A DNA stretch of 64,000 nt from CAVZBW01 sp963778465 (GCA_963778465.1 CAVZUK010000003.1:1798001-1862000); one strand, 5' to 3'; shown: positions 18,565-28,254, numbered from the stretch's first letter. Translations and numbers: made by a program. Notes: generated by a model from the letters alone, not told the origin.

Positions 18565-20979
18565 CTAGATGAGGTTGCTGTTCGGGTTGGTCGCCAGCAC
18601 GGTCACCGCGCCCGAGGACTTGTTGACGACGTAGGCCGACCAGCCGTCGGGACTGCTCGCCACGCCGTCGGGTGCAGAGCCAACGGTCGTGGTCGATACC
18701 ACGGTCGGGGGAGTCCCGGGGTTGACCATGGACGTCGTGGACAAAGAGGAGCTCGTGGCGATAACCCCGCCTGCGGGGCCGGCGTGGACCGCCACCCCGA
18801 GCGGTTGTCCAGGGACGGCCGCATAGCCCCTCACCGTGAAATCGGGGTTGACCACCGCCACTTGGTTGGTGCCCGGCAGAGCCACAAACGCCCCGGCGCT
18901 CGATACGGCCACGTCGGTGGGGCCCGAGCCAGAAGGCAGGGACACCTCGCCGGCTACCACGGGGTTGGAGGGGTCCCCCATGAAGTAGGTCGTCAAGGTG
19001 TTGGCGCTGGCGTTGGTCACGAACAACGTGTTGCTGGGGGCGTCGGCAGCGAGACCGGTGGGCTCTCCTCCGAGAGAGGCGAAGGCGCCCGGGGAGCTGA
19101 CGGCGTCGTTGTGCAGGGTGTCGATCTCGCTCACCGTGCCCGAGCCCGCGTTGGCCACGTAGACGACGCTTTCCAGTTGCACGATTCCGGTCGGGTGGTT
19201 GCCGACGGTCACCGTCTTCACCACAGCGTTGTTCGAGGCGTTGATGATCGATACCGTGCCGGCCTTGAAATTGCTCACGTAGACCTGGCTGCCGTCCGGG
19301 GCAACGGCCACCCCCTCGGGGGAGGCGCCCACACTGGTCGTGTGGATCACGGTGTTGGTGGTCGTGTCGATGACGCTCACGGTGTTGGACCCGGCGTTGG
19401 TGGCGTAGGCCCGCGTTCCGTTGGGAGAGACGGCCACCCCGGTGGGGGACGTGCCACCGGTGGTGATGGTGGCGAGCACCCCGGCCGTGTCGTAGGCACC
19501 GACGTCACACGTGTTGCGTTGATCGGCGCGGCGAGGGTCGCCCCGCTGATCCTGGTTGCCCAGCGTGCCGAGACAACCGCTCTTGCTGGCGGCGGCGATG
19601 GCCGGGCTGGTGCGCCCGAGGGCCATGGTCTGGGTGGGCCCGCCGTTGTTGCTCAACGGCCCGAGCACGGGGTTGACGGGCGCAGCGCCCGAGCCGACCT
19701 GGTCCCCGTTGACACCGTTGGTCAGACCAGTGCAGTTGGAATCGTTGCCGAGCAGGTTGTGGCCGGTCCCGCTTCTCTCGAATAGTGCGCCAACGCAGTC
19801 CGGTCCGCGGTCGGTTGCGGAGTTGCCGGCCACGATGGTGTCCGACAGAACGGCGGCGGCAATCCCATTGTCGAAGGTATAGATGCCTCCACCGCCGAGT
19901 CCTCCGGACTGGGTCTGCCTGTTGTTCGAAACGGTGCTGTGGGTGAGGCGGAGGGTGAAGGTGTTGAAGATGCCCCCACCGCGTCGACCGGTGGAATTGC
20001 CGGACACGGTGCTGTTGGTCAGGTTGGCCGTGTCTTCGTTGTAGATGCCCCCGCCCTCGAAGGTTCCGACGTTGTTGGACACGGTACTGGCGATGAGGGT
20101 GAGGGAGGAGCTGCGACCGTTGAAGATGCCCCCGCCGATGGTTGCGGACTCAAAGAACGACGCGGAGTTGTTCGACACGGTGCTGCCGGTGAGAGTGACC
20201 CTGCCCCCGCTGCCGTAGATGCCCCCACCACTCCCTAAGGATTCATTGCCGGACACGGTGCTGTTGGTGAGGTTGACCGTGCCGGAGTTGAAGATGCCCC
20301 CACCACTCTCGTTTACGTGGTTGTCGGACACGGAGCTCGCCGTGAGGGTGAGAGCGCCCGTGTTGTAGATGCCCCCACCATTCCCAAAGGATTCATTGCC
20401 GGACACGGTGCTGTTGGTGAGGTTGGCCGTGCCGGCGTTGAAGATGCCCCCACCACCCTGGGGTCCGTGGTTGTCGGACACGATGCTGTTGGTCAGGGTG
20501 AGGGTGCCCGCATTCGAGATGCCCCCGCCGCCCGGGGGCCCGCTCACTCCGCCGGAGATCCTCAGGCCGGCAACTCCGAGGGCGTAGTGAATGGCGCTGT
20601 TGTTGTTGATCACCGATGTACCGCCGGTGATCGATGTGGTGCCGGCTCCGGCGCCGACCAGGTTGACGTTGGCCCTGATCGAGAGACTCCCTAGATAGTT
20701 TCCGGCGGCGATCTCGATGGTGTCGGGGCTGGCTTGGGTGGTGCCGTCTAGGTCGGCGCAGGACAGGGCCTCATGAATGTGCGCGAAGGGGGCGGCGGGG
20801 TTGTTCCTCGCGGTCTGGCAGGAGGAGGGGCTTCCCCCGGTATTGGCCACCACGTAATACCTGTTGCCACCCTGGGCGTCGGCCGGCATAGCGGTTGCTG
20901 CGATGACCCCCGAGGTGCAAAGGAGCGATGCAAATGCGACCCGCACTCCGACCTTCGCAGCCACCTCGGGTCGCCTCAT
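18565..20979 (-). CDS. secreted beta-helix and YVTN-propeller repeat protein
   Basis: This 804-residue protein has an N-terminal signal peptide with a cleavage site after MPADA. Two repeat parts follow. Residues about 40-480 form a right-handed parallel beta-helix, with repeated blocks of the form GGGIYNTGALTLTASSVSDN and GGGIFNAGTANLTNSTVSGN, as in polymorphic or pectate-lyase-like surface proteins. Residues about 490-800 form a beta propeller of YVTN type (GVAVSPNGTRAYATNAGSNT, SVIDTTTNTVIHTTSVG). No sortase motif or membrane anchor is visible. It is likely an extracellular or wall-associated binding protein; the ligand is unknown. GAGGGGG 8 bases upstream supports this ATG over a GTG six bases earlier. 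It is divergent from the AraC gene. Confidence 0.88.
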   Translation of the reverse strand: MRRPEVAAKVGVRVAFASLLCTSGVIAATAMPADAQGGNRYYVVANTGGSPSSCQTARNNPAAPFAHIHEALSCADLDGTTQASPDTIEIAAGNYLGSLSIRANVNLVGAGAGTTSITGGTSVINNNSAIHYALGVAGLRISGGVSGPPGGGGISNAGTLTLTNSIVSDNHGPQGGGGIFNAGTANLTNSTVSGNESFGNGGGIYNTGALTLTASSVSDNHVNESGGGIFNSGTVNLTNSTVSGNESLGSGGGIYGSGGRVTLTGSTVSNNSASFFESATIGGGIFNGRSSSLTLIASTVSNNVGTFEGGGIYNEDTANLTNSTVSGNSTGRRGGGIFNTFTLRLTHSTVSNNRQTQSGGLGGGGIYTFDNGIAAAVLSDTIVAGNSATDRGPDCVGALFERSGTGHNLLGNDSNCTGLTNGVNGDQVGSGAAPVNPVLGPLSNNGGPTQTMALGRTSPAIAAASKSGCLGTLGNQDQRGDPRRADQRNTCDVGAYDTAGVLATITTGGTSPTGVAVSPNGTRAYATNAGSNTVSVIDTTTNTVIHTTSVGASPEGVAVAPDGSQVYVSNFKAGTVSIINASNNAVVKTVTVGNHPTGIVQLESVVYVANAGSGTVSEIDTLHNDAVSSPGAFASLGGEPTGLAADAPSNTLFVTNASANTLTTYFMGDPSNPVVAGEVSLPSGSGPTDVAVSSAGAFVALPGTNQVAVVNPDFTVRGYAAVPGQPLGVAVHAGPAGGVIATSSSLSTTSMVNPGTPPTVVSTTTVGSAPDGVASSPDGWSAYVVNKSSGAVTVLATNPNSNLI

Positions 20980-21144
20980 GTCCACTACCCCCTCTATGGG
21001 CCGCCGAGAACGGGAATTCTTCTAAGTCTCGCCCAGTGAGCGGGTTTGTCAACGTGCTTCCAGCTCCCTGCGCTACTAGGGAAGGGATAAGGAAGCCTGC
21101 TCGGACCGACGAGGTCGGCGACCCTGGGAGGCATACTGAACGGG

Positions 21145-21579
21145 ATGCGTGAGGTTCCCCTGGCTCGCCACCTCCTCAGGGCCAAGGATCTGGCCGACGC
21201 TCGGTACTTGGAGCCGCTTTCGGTTGGGGATTTGGCCGCAGCGGCGGGATTGTCACCCGCCTACTTCAGCCGCCAGTTCACGCGGGCCTTCGGCGAGTCA
21301 CCGCATCAATACCTGTTGACGAGGCGGTTGGAGCGTGCCGCAGCCCTACTGCAGACCACCGATTGGTCGGTCGCCAGGATCTGCTTCGCGGTCGGGGCCC
21401 AGGGCGTCGGGTCGTTCACGAGCAGCTTTCGGCGGATGTTCGGACAGACCCCTCAGGCGTACCGGGCGACGTACCCCCCGGCGGAGTCGCAGATTCGGAT
21501 CCCGCGCTGCGTGGCGCAGGCCTACGCAAGGCCCAAGAACCGCACGTTTCGAGAAGACGCCGGGGGGCGTCCCTCTTAG
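21145..21579 (+). CDS. AraC-family transcriptional regulator (HTH domain only)
   Basis: The 144-residue protein is essentially one AraC/XylS DNA-binding domain with two helix-turn-helix motifs: LSVGDLAAAAGLSPAYFSRQ at about 30-50 and the second around residues 78-100 (WSVARICFAVGAQGVGSFTS). RRMFGQTPQAYRA is the family signature. There is no N-terminal ligand domain, so sensing may be indirect. It is followed 36 bases later by a VOC/glyoxalase gene, a very common pairing in which the regulator controls the VOC gene. No strong ribosome binding site is seen; a CATACT box 7 bases before the ATG suggests a leaderless message. Confidence 0.88.
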   Translation: MREVPLARHLLRAKDLADARYLEPLSVGDLAAAAGLSPAYFSRQFTRAFGESPHQYLLTRRLERAAALLQTTDWSVARICFAVGAQGVGSFTSSFRRMFGQTPQAYRATYPPAESQIRIPRCVAQAYARPKNRTFREDAGGRPS

Positions 21580-21615
21580 GCTCGAGGCAGTACCGGCGAG
21601 TCGGGAGAGGTCGAC

Positions 21616-22048
21616 ATGATCAAGATCGCAAACACTCAAATTCTGGGTCCACGACCAAGACGAGGCCCTTGCCTTCTACACCGGGACACTCGGCTGGGAG
21701 GTGCGTGCCGACGTCACCGTGGAGGCATGGAACTTCCGCTGGCTGTGTGTCGGTCCGGCCGGACGGGAGGGGATGGGTCTGGTCCTCATGCCGATCCCGG
21801 GGCCTCCCATGATCGATGAGGCGAGCAGCGCTCATCTGGCCGAGCTCGTCGCCAAGGGAGTTGGAGGCACGCTCTTCCTCGAGACCGAGGACTGCCAGGC
21901 GGCGTACGACGAGCTCTCGGCCAGGGGAGTTCCGTTCAACGATCCCCCGACCCCACAGGCTTACGGTATCGACACCTCTTTTCGAGACCCGTCGGGCAAC
22001 AACATCCGCCTCACCCAGGTCCTCGAATTCGACCTGTCGCGCGGGTAG
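21616..22048 (+). pseudogene. VOC/glyoxalase family protein, single-base frameshift
   Basis: The gene opens MIKIANTQI, then one extra base (C at 21643) shifts the frame. Skipping that base continues it as WVHDQDEALAFYTGTLGWEV and on through an intact frame to the stop, including DCQAAYDELSARGVPF and GIDTSFRDPSGNNIRL. The restored protein would be about 143 residues, full length for a VOC domain (metal-binding beta-alpha-beta-beta-beta fold). It follows an AraC regulator, as such genes often do. The rest of the sequence shows no decay, so a recent mutation or an assembly error are both plausible. Confidence 0.8.
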
Positions 22049-22061
22049 CGAGAACCGTCGC

Positions 22062-23495
22062 TCAGGCGCGGAGACTTCTGCTGGGCTCGAACATCCGTAC
22101 TCTCTCCTGCGCCGTCGCTTGCGAAGCGAAGGTCTCCAGCTTCTCGAATGCGGGCGCCAACGCGGTGAAGAATCGGTTCTGCATCTCCTCGAGGGCTTGT
22201 GGCTCCACGTTGTCGGACAACCCGCTCAGGAGGTTGAGGCGCGAGTCGTCCAGCCAAGCCTGCAGCTCCGGCGCCGCCGCCCAACCGATCTCCGTCCTGA
22301 TGCCGGCGAGGACCGCTCGGAGATAGTCGAAGGGAGTATGGGGCATCGACGTCGGCGGGCAGAGGTCGTTCTTGTCCTGGGTCGTCCTCCCACTGGCTTC
22401 GAGGAAGCCCAGCAGCGCCCCCGAGAGGGTCAGGCCAACTCGCGTCACCAGCTGAAGGATGATCGTGTCGTCCGTGAAGATCGGGGTGGGTGGCCGGTCA
22501 CTCAGTCCGGGGGCTGCACAGTGCACGTGCACGTGGTCGGGAGTGGTGGGGATCCCTCCCCGCTCGAGGACCACCCGATCGGGTTCGATCCGCTCGACGT
22601 GCCCGAGCCGGACGATGTTCCGCACTCGCATGAGCTGCTCCAACTCGGCGCGGCTCACCGTCGCGCCCTTCATCATGGTCGGGACAACAGTCCGGTCGGT
22701 GCGGAGCACCAGGCCCTCTGCCTCGAGGCGTTCGTACGTCTCTTCCACGGAGTCGGAGGCGGCCATCGACTCGAACTGAAGGATCACCCCCAGAAAGGTC
22801 CGAGCCTGGCCTGGCTGGAAGAATTCCCGGTCGAGGAGCCAGGTGTCCTGCGGGCGGATCCAGGTGATGTCGTCGGGATCGGTTCCCCGGTCGAGGAGCC
22901 AGCAGATGGCGTCCAAGGCAGTCTTTCCTGCCCCGATGATGACGATCCCCGCGGGAGGACTCTCGACGTCCGCCAGCTCGCCGACGGGGATCATTCGGAC
23001 GCCCTCGGCCACTTCGAAGGGAGCGGGGTGGGTGGCCGGCACCTGCGACGCCATGTAGGTCGCGTCGACCAGATGGCTTCGGGCCGTCACCTCCGCCTCT
23101 TTGCCAGTCACTCGCGAGCGAAAGCGCCGGTCACCCAGGTAGTCGCACATCGGGAAGAATCGGACTCGTCCAGAGGAGACAAAGCGACCGCGCATGATCT
23201 CGTCGAAGTAGCCGCAGATCTCGGAGCCGCTGGCTCGATCGGAGGCGTCTGCGCTCCCGTCGAGGCCGGCCGAGCCGCGGTCGAGCGGGGTCGAATCGAC
23301 GCCGTAGAAGCGCGAGGGCTGGTGGAGTTGCACGAAGGGGTAGGAATCACGCCAATGGCCGCCGGGCCCGTGATGGCGGTCGACCATGATGACCTCGGCG
23401 TCTCGGTGCCCGATCAATGAATCGACGAACGCCATCCCGAGTGCGCCGGCACCGACGACGAGGTAGTCGGCCTCGAGCTGCGCTCTCCCGCCCAT
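22062..23495 (-). CDS. FAD/NAD(P)-binding flavoprotein oxidoreductase
   Basis: The 477-residue protein has an N-terminal FAD-binding Rossmann motif (YLVVGAGALGMAFVDSLIG, then D at the end of the second strand, IMVDRHHGPGGHWRDSYPFV). A second, NAD(P)-type motif lies near residue 185 (GIVIIGAGKTALDAICWLL). This two-dinucleotide layout with a GGHW-like loop matches flavin monooxygenase-related proteins. The C-terminal 150 residues have no recognised domain. The substrate is unknown. It is convergent with the VOC gene (13-base gap) and lies upstream of no obvious partner. Confidence 0.78.
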   Translation of the reverse strand: MGGRAQLEADYLVVGAGALGMAFVDSLIGHRDAEVIMVDRHHGPGGHWRDSYPFVQLHQPSRFYGVDSTPLDRGSAGLDGSADASDRASGSEICGYFDEIMRGRFVSSGRVRFFPMCDYLGDRRFRSRVTGKEAEVTARSHLVDATYMASQVPATHPAPFEVAEGVRMIPVGELADVESPPAGIVIIGAGKTALDAICWLLDRGTDPDDITWIRPQDTWLLDREFFQPGQARTFLGVILQFESMAASDSVEETYERLEAEGLVLRTDRTVVPTMMKGATVSRAELEQLMRVRNIVRLGHVERIEPDRVVLERGGIPTTPDHVHVHCAAPGLSDRPPTPIFTDDTIILQLVTRVGLTLSGALLGFLEASGRTTQDKNDLCPPTSMPHTPFDYLRAVLAGIRTEIGWAAAPELQAWLDDSRLNLLSGLSDNVEPQALEEMQNRFFTALAPAFEKLETFASQATAQERVRMFEPSRSLRA

Positions 23496-23660
23496 TCGAT
23501 TTGGAGCGTAGTCCCTGGTCGGTCTCGAGTCCTCTGGGCGCCATTCAGGGGACTCGCCTGCAAGAACAGGGTCGTCCGTGGGGGTGCTCGAATCGCCGAT
23601 CGCCGGAGACGGCGAGCCGCCCTGGTGGGGGGGGACCCGGGCCGGCGCCGCGAGGAGCCA

Positions 23661-25079
23661 CTAGCCGCGAGCCGTCGACGTCACCTCTTCCTTGATGGAG
23701 GCACTGGGCTCGATGTTCTGATTGAGGCGGAAGAGGTTGGTGGGGTCGTAGCGCCTCTTGATGACCTGCAGGCGGGCGTAGGCATCGGGGCCGAAGGCCG
23801 CCTTGACCCTCTCGACGCCTTCGTCACCGATGAAGTTGAGATAGGTCCGCCCCGTGCTGAAGGGCTTCATGTCGGAACCGAAGGCTCGCGTCCAAGCGAT
23901 GTTGGCGTCGTCATCGGCCGGGTCTCCCCACATGGAGAGAATGTGGAGGTTGAACGGGGCGTGTCGTTGACCGAACGCCATGCGATCGTCGGGAATCCGG
24001 GCGATCGCCCCTCCGCCGGGAAGGAGCACGATCTGCGTCAGAGGTGACGGCTTCGACAGGTGGTACCGACAGAGGATCTCGATCGCTTCGTCCGGCAGGC
24101 CCGCCAGGAAGTCGGCGGTCCAGTAGTTGCGCATCCCCTCCGGGTTGCCCGGATCGATGATGCGCTGCATGGCGAGATAGGGAATGGGCTCGACCAGGTC
24201 CAAAGCCGGCGGGCCGAACTCCCGGAACGGCGCCAAGGCGATCTCGCCATCGGCGACCGGCCCGGTGTAGCACACGATCACTCCGACGACGGGCTGGCCC
24301 CGCACGGGTTCGGGGACGAACTCTTCGGGTGGCGCGGTGATCAGTGCCACGCCGCCGCCGACCTCGTCCGGCGCCGCCGCGATCACCTGACGGAAGTTCC
24401 GGAGGACGGCCGACGCCATCGGCGCCGGGTACAACAGCATGCCGCCCAGCACGGTGGGGCCGACCTCGTGGAGCTGGAAGGTGAAGGACGTGACGATGCC
24501 GAAGTTCCCGCCTCCGCCTCGCGTCGCCCAGAAGAGCTCCGCGTTCTCGCCCTCGGACGCTCGTAGGAGGCTGCCGTCCGCGGCGACCATCTCCACGGAC
24601 AGCAGGTTGTCCGCCGTGAGACCGAACTTCCGCTCGATCCAGCCCGAGCCGCTTCCGAGCACGAGTCCCGCAACACCGGTCGAGGAGACCCGCCCCCCGG
24701 TCACCGCAAGCCCGTGTTCCTGGGTCGCGGCGTCGAGCTCACCCCAGGTCAATCCGGCCTCGGCGCGACAGGTGCGGGTGATGGGGTTGATCTCGATACC
24801 CTTCATCGGCCGGAGATCGACGACCAGACCCTCGTCGCACACGGCGTTGCCGGTCACACCATGCCCGCCCCCGTAGACGGCCAGGCTGAGGCCGGCCTCG
24901 CGGGCGTAGTCGACGGCCGCGGCCACGTCGCGCTGGTTGTGGCACCTGGCGAGGACCGCCGGTCGCCGGTCGATCATCGCGTTGAAGACGGTTCGAAGGC
25001 CGTCGTATTCGTCGTCCCCTGGACGAACCAATTGCCCTGTGAACCGGGACTCGAACCGACTGGCGGCGTCCTTTGGCAT
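23661..25079 (-). CDS. FAD-linked oxidase, berberine-bridge-enzyme type
   Basis: The 472-residue protein has the p-cresol-methylhydroxylase/BBE fold. The FAD-binding block contains YGGGHGVTGNAV, where the histidine is the usual 8-alpha covalent FAD attachment site. The second attachment cysteine seen in bicovalent members is replaced (VSSTGVAGLVLGSG). The C-terminal motif YDPTNLFRLNQNI is typical. Such enzymes oxidise sugars, alkaloids or polyketides using O2. There is no signal peptide. The second ATG, 9 bases into the frame, is preferred because AAAGGA lies 8 bases before it. A single gene; the substrate is unknown. Confidence 0.88.
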   Translation of the reverse strand: MPKDAASRFESRFTGQLVRPGDDEYDGLRTVFNAMIDRRPAVLARCHNQRDVAAAVDYAREAGLSLAVYGGGHGVTGNAVCDEGLVVDLRPMKGIEINPITRTCRAEAGLTWGELDAATQEHGLAVTGGRVSSTGVAGLVLGSGSGWIERKFGLTADNLLSVEMVAADGSLLRASEGENAELFWATRGGGGNFGIVTSFTFQLHEVGPTVLGGMLLYPAPMASAVLRNFRQVIAAAPDEVGGGVALITAPPEEFVPEPVRGQPVVGVIVCYTGPVADGEIALAPFREFGPPALDLVEPIPYLAMQRIIDPGNPEGMRNYWTADFLAGLPDEAIEILCRYHLSKPSPLTQIVLLPGGGAIARIPDDRMAFGQRHAPFNLHILSMWGDPADDDANIAWTRAFGSDMKPFSTGRTYLNFIGDEGVERVKAAFGPDAYARLQVIKRRYDPTNLFRLNQNIEPSASIKEEVTSTARG

Positions 25080-25317
25080 CACGGCCATCCTTTCCCGCCC
25101 CGTGGACGAGTTCGCGCTACGTGTTCAAAATTCCGACCGACGGGTCACGCCTCGGAGCGTAGGAGGCGTCCGTCGTCCTCACTGGGCAGCTCCGCCCTCG
25201 TGACGACTTCTCCATTCGGGTTCCACATCGTGTTCATGCCGACTTGATCACGCTGCAGACTCGTTACAGCTATCCGACCTCTCCCATCTCGGATCCGGCG
25301 CCGTGATGGTGGGTCGG

Positions 25318-25755
25318 TCACGGTGATGCGTGGCCCGGGCGTTCGAGGATCTCCTTGAACCTCTCGAGGTCTGCCTTGGTGCTCCGCTGTACCTGACGCT
25401 CGATGATCGGCGCCATCAGGCGCAGGAGACCGCGTGGGTTCAGCACCATCTCGAAGGAGACCCGAGTGTCCTCGCCGTCCGAGGAGAAGCGCATCGTGCC
25501 GGCCGGTCTCATCGGTCCGCTCAAGGTTTCGAAGCCGAGCGTGCGTGGCGGGTCGCACTCGCTCACGCGCCATTGGTAGCGCTGGGTGCGACGTCCCATC
25601 TGGCGGGTCTCGAAGCCGGTCTTCCCCACGGCAGCGGGCCCCTCGAATTCTGCACCCTTGAGATCCGGCTGCCACTCAGGATGCCGGTCGAATTGTGCGG
25701 CATAGCCGAAGACGGCCTGTACGGGACGCCGTACGACGAGGGAGTTGCGGATCAC
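25318..25755 (-). CDS. SRPBCC (START-like) family protein
   Basis: The 145-residue protein fits the polyketide cyclase/dehydrase, lipid-binding START-like fold: an N-terminal beta strand (NSLVVRRPVQAVFGYAAQFD), central strands (FSSDGEDTRVSFEMVL) and a long C-terminal helix (MAPIIERQVQRSTKADLERF). Such proteins bind hydrophobic ligands in a deep pocket. It starts with GTG two bases after the stop of the SnoaL gene, with GGGGGT upstream, so the two are translationally coupled. The ligand is unknown. Confidence 0.85.
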   Translation of the reverse strand: MIRNSLVVRRPVQAVFGYAAQFDRHPEWQPDLKGAEFEGPAAVGKTGFETRQMGRRTQRYQWRVSECDPPRTLGFETLSGPMRPAGTMRFSSDGEDTRVSFEMVLNPRGLLRLMAPIIERQVQRSTKADLERFKEILERPGHASP

Positions 25756-25757
25756 GG

Positions 25758-26162
25758 CTACCCCCGTAGGGCTGCCTCGGTCTGGGCGGTGTCCTCCGTG
25801 CCGCGGTAGAAGGCGATCTTTCCGTCGCGCAATCGGAAGAAGTGGTGGAGATCGTGGTCCAGCTCCCTGCCGGTCTTTCGCGACGTGGCCCGGCAGTGCA
25901 CGACGGTGTGAACCTCGGAGTCGTTCGCCGCGTACGCATAGGGGCTGAACTCCCGGACGTCCATCGTCGAACCGAACGCCTCGAAGAAGGAGGCGACGCC
26001 GTCCTTTCCGTGACGGACGCCGTACCAGGGAGCGGCCGTCGAGGAGGTCTCGGTTGCCCAGTCCACGTCGTCCGCTACGGCATCGAGGACCGCCTGCACG
26101 TCCCCTCTGCCGAACGCTTCGTAGACGCCCTGGATGGTCTTGACGTTCTCATCGGCCCCCAT
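25758..26162 (-). CDS. SnoaL-like / nuclear transport factor 2 fold protein
   Basis: The 134-residue protein has the alpha/beta barrel-cone pattern of SnoaL-like proteins (VKTIQGVYEAFGRGDVQAVL, WATETSSTAAPWYGVRHG, DHDLHHFFRLRDGKIAFYRG). These can be cyclases, isomerases or simple ligand carriers. A GGGAGGG site precedes the ATG. It is coupled to the SRPBCC gene (2-base gap) and lies 95 bases after the 229-residue protein on the same strand. The fold assignment is good; the activity is unknown. Confidence 0.85.
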   Translation of the reverse strand: MGADENVKTIQGVYEAFGRGDVQAVLDAVADDVDWATETSSTAAPWYGVRHGKDGVASFFEAFGSTMDVREFSPYAYAANDSEVHTVVHCRATSRKTGRELDHDLHHFFRLRDGKIAFYRGTEDTAQTEAALRG

Positions 26163-26257
26163 CTGCCATCCCTCCCAGTTGTCGGCTGACCGCGATTCGC
26201 CACCGCACGGGCAGATGGATCACTGATGGCAGATCAGTCCCCAGCCGGGGGCACGTT

Positions 26258-26947
26258 TCAGGCGACCACCGGCGAGTTCGTCCAATCGATCGTGAGCTCG
26301 CGACTGGGATTGGCCGGGTTGACCGCGACATTCAGATGTGCGCCCAGGGTGAGGCTTGCCACCTTCGCCTCGGGTACTCGATTCATGAAGACGGCCTCGA
26401 TCGGGCTGGAGCCGTCGATGGGCAGCTCGGCCTTGAACACATAGACCGGATCGCTCGGATCTGGTTGCGAAGGGTCGACGTCGCCGACGGTCTTTCCCGA
26501 GGGGGAGAATTCGCGCAGGATCGCCGTCATGCGCTGGCCGCTCGTCAGCAGCTCGGCAGCCGAGCGGCGTTGGGCCGTGGTCCCGGTCGCCTCCATCGCT
26601 GCGGCGATCTGCCCTGCGCTGACGTCGTCAAGGCTCCCCTGGGCGCCGTCACCCGCCGCGCTGCTGATCTTGTCGCCGAGCTCCCAGTTGTCGTGATCAG
26701 TGGGGTCGTAGCGCATGGAGAAGATGTCGCCTGCCGCCAGCTTGCCGACCTGCGAGAACGGGACCTGAGTGCGGGCGGTCACCTCGAACGGACCGCTCCC
26801 GGCCGCAGGAGTGATCCGTAGCGTCAGGTCGACAAGCGGCGTGAAGTTCTGCTGGCCCACCTCGAGGAACGAGACCAGCACGGCTGGGGTATCGACCCCC
26901 GCCTCATCGAGCCGCTGCTTCCGCTTCTTGCGGCCGAACAGACTCAT
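26258..26947 (-). CDS. hypothetical protein with two similar beta modules
   Basis: The 229-residue protein starts with a very basic tail (SLFGRKKRKQRLDE). Two related beta-rich modules follow: about 20-95 (TPAVLVSFLEVGQQNFTPLV, AAGDIFSMRYDPTDHDNWEL) and about 138-229 (RMTAILREFSPSGKTVGDVD, LGAHLNVAVNPANPSRELTI). A helical linker separates them. This matches a type of actinobacterial hypothetical protein with two repeated beta-barrel-like units. There is no membrane segment. AGAGGGG precedes the ATG. The function is unknown. Confidence 0.7.
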   Translation of the reverse strand: MSLFGRKKRKQRLDEAGVDTPAVLVSFLEVGQQNFTPLVDLTLRITPAAGSGPFEVTARTQVPFSQVGKLAAGDIFSMRYDPTDHDNWELGDKISSAAGDGAQGSLDDVSAGQIAAAMEATGTTAQRRSAAELLTSGQRMTAILREFSPSGKTVGDVDPSQPDPSDPVYVFKAELPIDGSSPIEAVFMNRVPEAKVASLTLGAHLNVAVNPANPSRELTIDWTNSPVVA

Positions 26948-27332
26948 CGCGGTTCCCCTCTTCGCGGCAAATGGAAGCGCAAAGCCTCGCAGTGAAGCCC
27001 GACAGCGTCAACCGGCCATGCAAGGTCATCCCGACCCCGTCGAGCGCGCCCGAACTGGACGAGATCGAGCCTCTCTCGAAGACGAATCTTGCGTGCCGCA
27101 GGAATGAGCCCGACGCACTCCGTGCCGGCTTGACCACTCCGCTCGCGCTCATGATGCTTTGGGCATGGCCTTCCGCTAGGGCTGACTCGACTCCTGTCGT
27201 CGCCGCCAATCGGCCGCACCCGGCCGGAGTCTTGTCGCGCCCGGATGGCGGTTCGGCAGCATCCATCCTTCGATCCGTGGGCCTCCTCGCCCGCTCGGTC
27301 CCCACCAGGTCCGAGCGAGAGGAGAGCCCTAC
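26948..27332. other. divergent intergenic region
   Basis: These 385 bases separate the 229-residue protein and the TlyA-like gene. I see no protein-like frame or RNA gene. A TTGACC with a GATGCT 17 bases later (around 27131-27159) is a possible promoter for the plus-strand gene. Confidence 0.35.
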
Positions 27333-28079
27333 GTGTCGAAGAATCGACGTGCACGCTTCGTGCCCCTACGAACCCTGTTGCGCCATCGGTTTCCCGACCG
27401 AGGAGACCCAGAGGAGCTGATCGCCCAGGGCACCGTCACCGCAGACGGGGTCCCGATGACCAATCCCGATGCCCGTGTGCGAGCCGACGCGTCCATACGA
27501 CTACGCCAGGAGGGCCCGTTGCGCGGGACCGTCAAGCTCGCGCATGCACTGCAGGCGTTCTCCCTGGACGTCGCCCACCTGGTTGCGCTCGACGTCGGGG
27601 CGGCAGCAGGTGGATTCACCCAGGCGCTCTTGGACGCCGGTGCTCGACGGGTCTACGCAGTCGACGTCGGGTTTGGGCAACTGCGTGGCGCGCTCCGTCA
27701 AGACCGGCGGGTGGTCAATCTCGAGCGGACGAACATCGCCCTGCTCGACCGCCAGGTCATCGAGGAGGAGGTGGACCTGGTGACGATGGATCTGTCCTAT
27801 CTGCCCGCCGCCGACGCGCTTCCCCAGATCCCCGGACGACTCCTCGCGTCCGACGCCCGACTGCTCGTTCTCGTCAAGCCGACCTACGAGCTGAGGACCG
27901 GAAGGCTCGCGGCTCGACCCGAGGATGTCGCATCCGCCCTGGGCAGCGTCCGAGGCGGCCTGTCTCTCCACGGTTGGCGAACTCTCGGCAGTGTCGTGTC
28001 GCCGATCCGAGGAGCGAGGGGCGCCGTGGAGGCCTTCGTCCTCGCCCGCAGGGAGCCAGATCGGGGCTCTCGGGCCTGA
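27333..28079 (+). CDS. TlyA-like RNA methyltransferase (S4 plus FtsJ domains)
   Basis: The 248-residue protein has a short N-terminal S4-type RNA-binding domain (PLRTLLRHRFPDRGDPEELI, VTADGVPMTNPDARVRADA). An FtsJ-like SAM-dependent methyltransferase domain follows (LVALDVGAAAGGFTQALLDA, VYAVDVGFGQLRGAL). This is the TlyA architecture, where the enzyme 2'-O-methylates rRNA (16S C1409 and 23S C1920 in mycobacteria, needed for capreomycin action). Because S4-FtsJ proteins vary, rRNA is likely but the exact site is not known. The GTG start has GGAG 8 bases upstream. Confidence 0.82.
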   Translation: MSKNRRARFVPLRTLLRHRFPDRGDPEELIAQGTVTADGVPMTNPDARVRADASIRLRQEGPLRGTVKLAHALQAFSLDVAHLVALDVGAAAGGFTQALLDAGARRVYAVDVGFGQLRGALRQDRRVVNLERTNIALLDRQVIEEEVDLVTMDLSYLPAADALPQIPGRLLASDARLLVLVKPTYELRTGRLAARPEDVASALGSVRGGLSLHGWRTLGSVVSPIRGARGAVEAFVLARREPDRGSRA

Positions 28080-28254
28080 GTCAGTTTGGCTCGGACTCCG
28101 CACCGTCTGGATGACTCGCGGGCGAAGCTGGCCTGCCCGCGAGTTTCGCCCCGACCACATGGAGGAGTCGGTGACGGGTGCGGTCGAGCGCATCCTCGAA
28201 GCCGAGCGGCTCTAGCTCGCCCGCGCTGGCGGAGCGACGGAGACGCCCGGGCTC

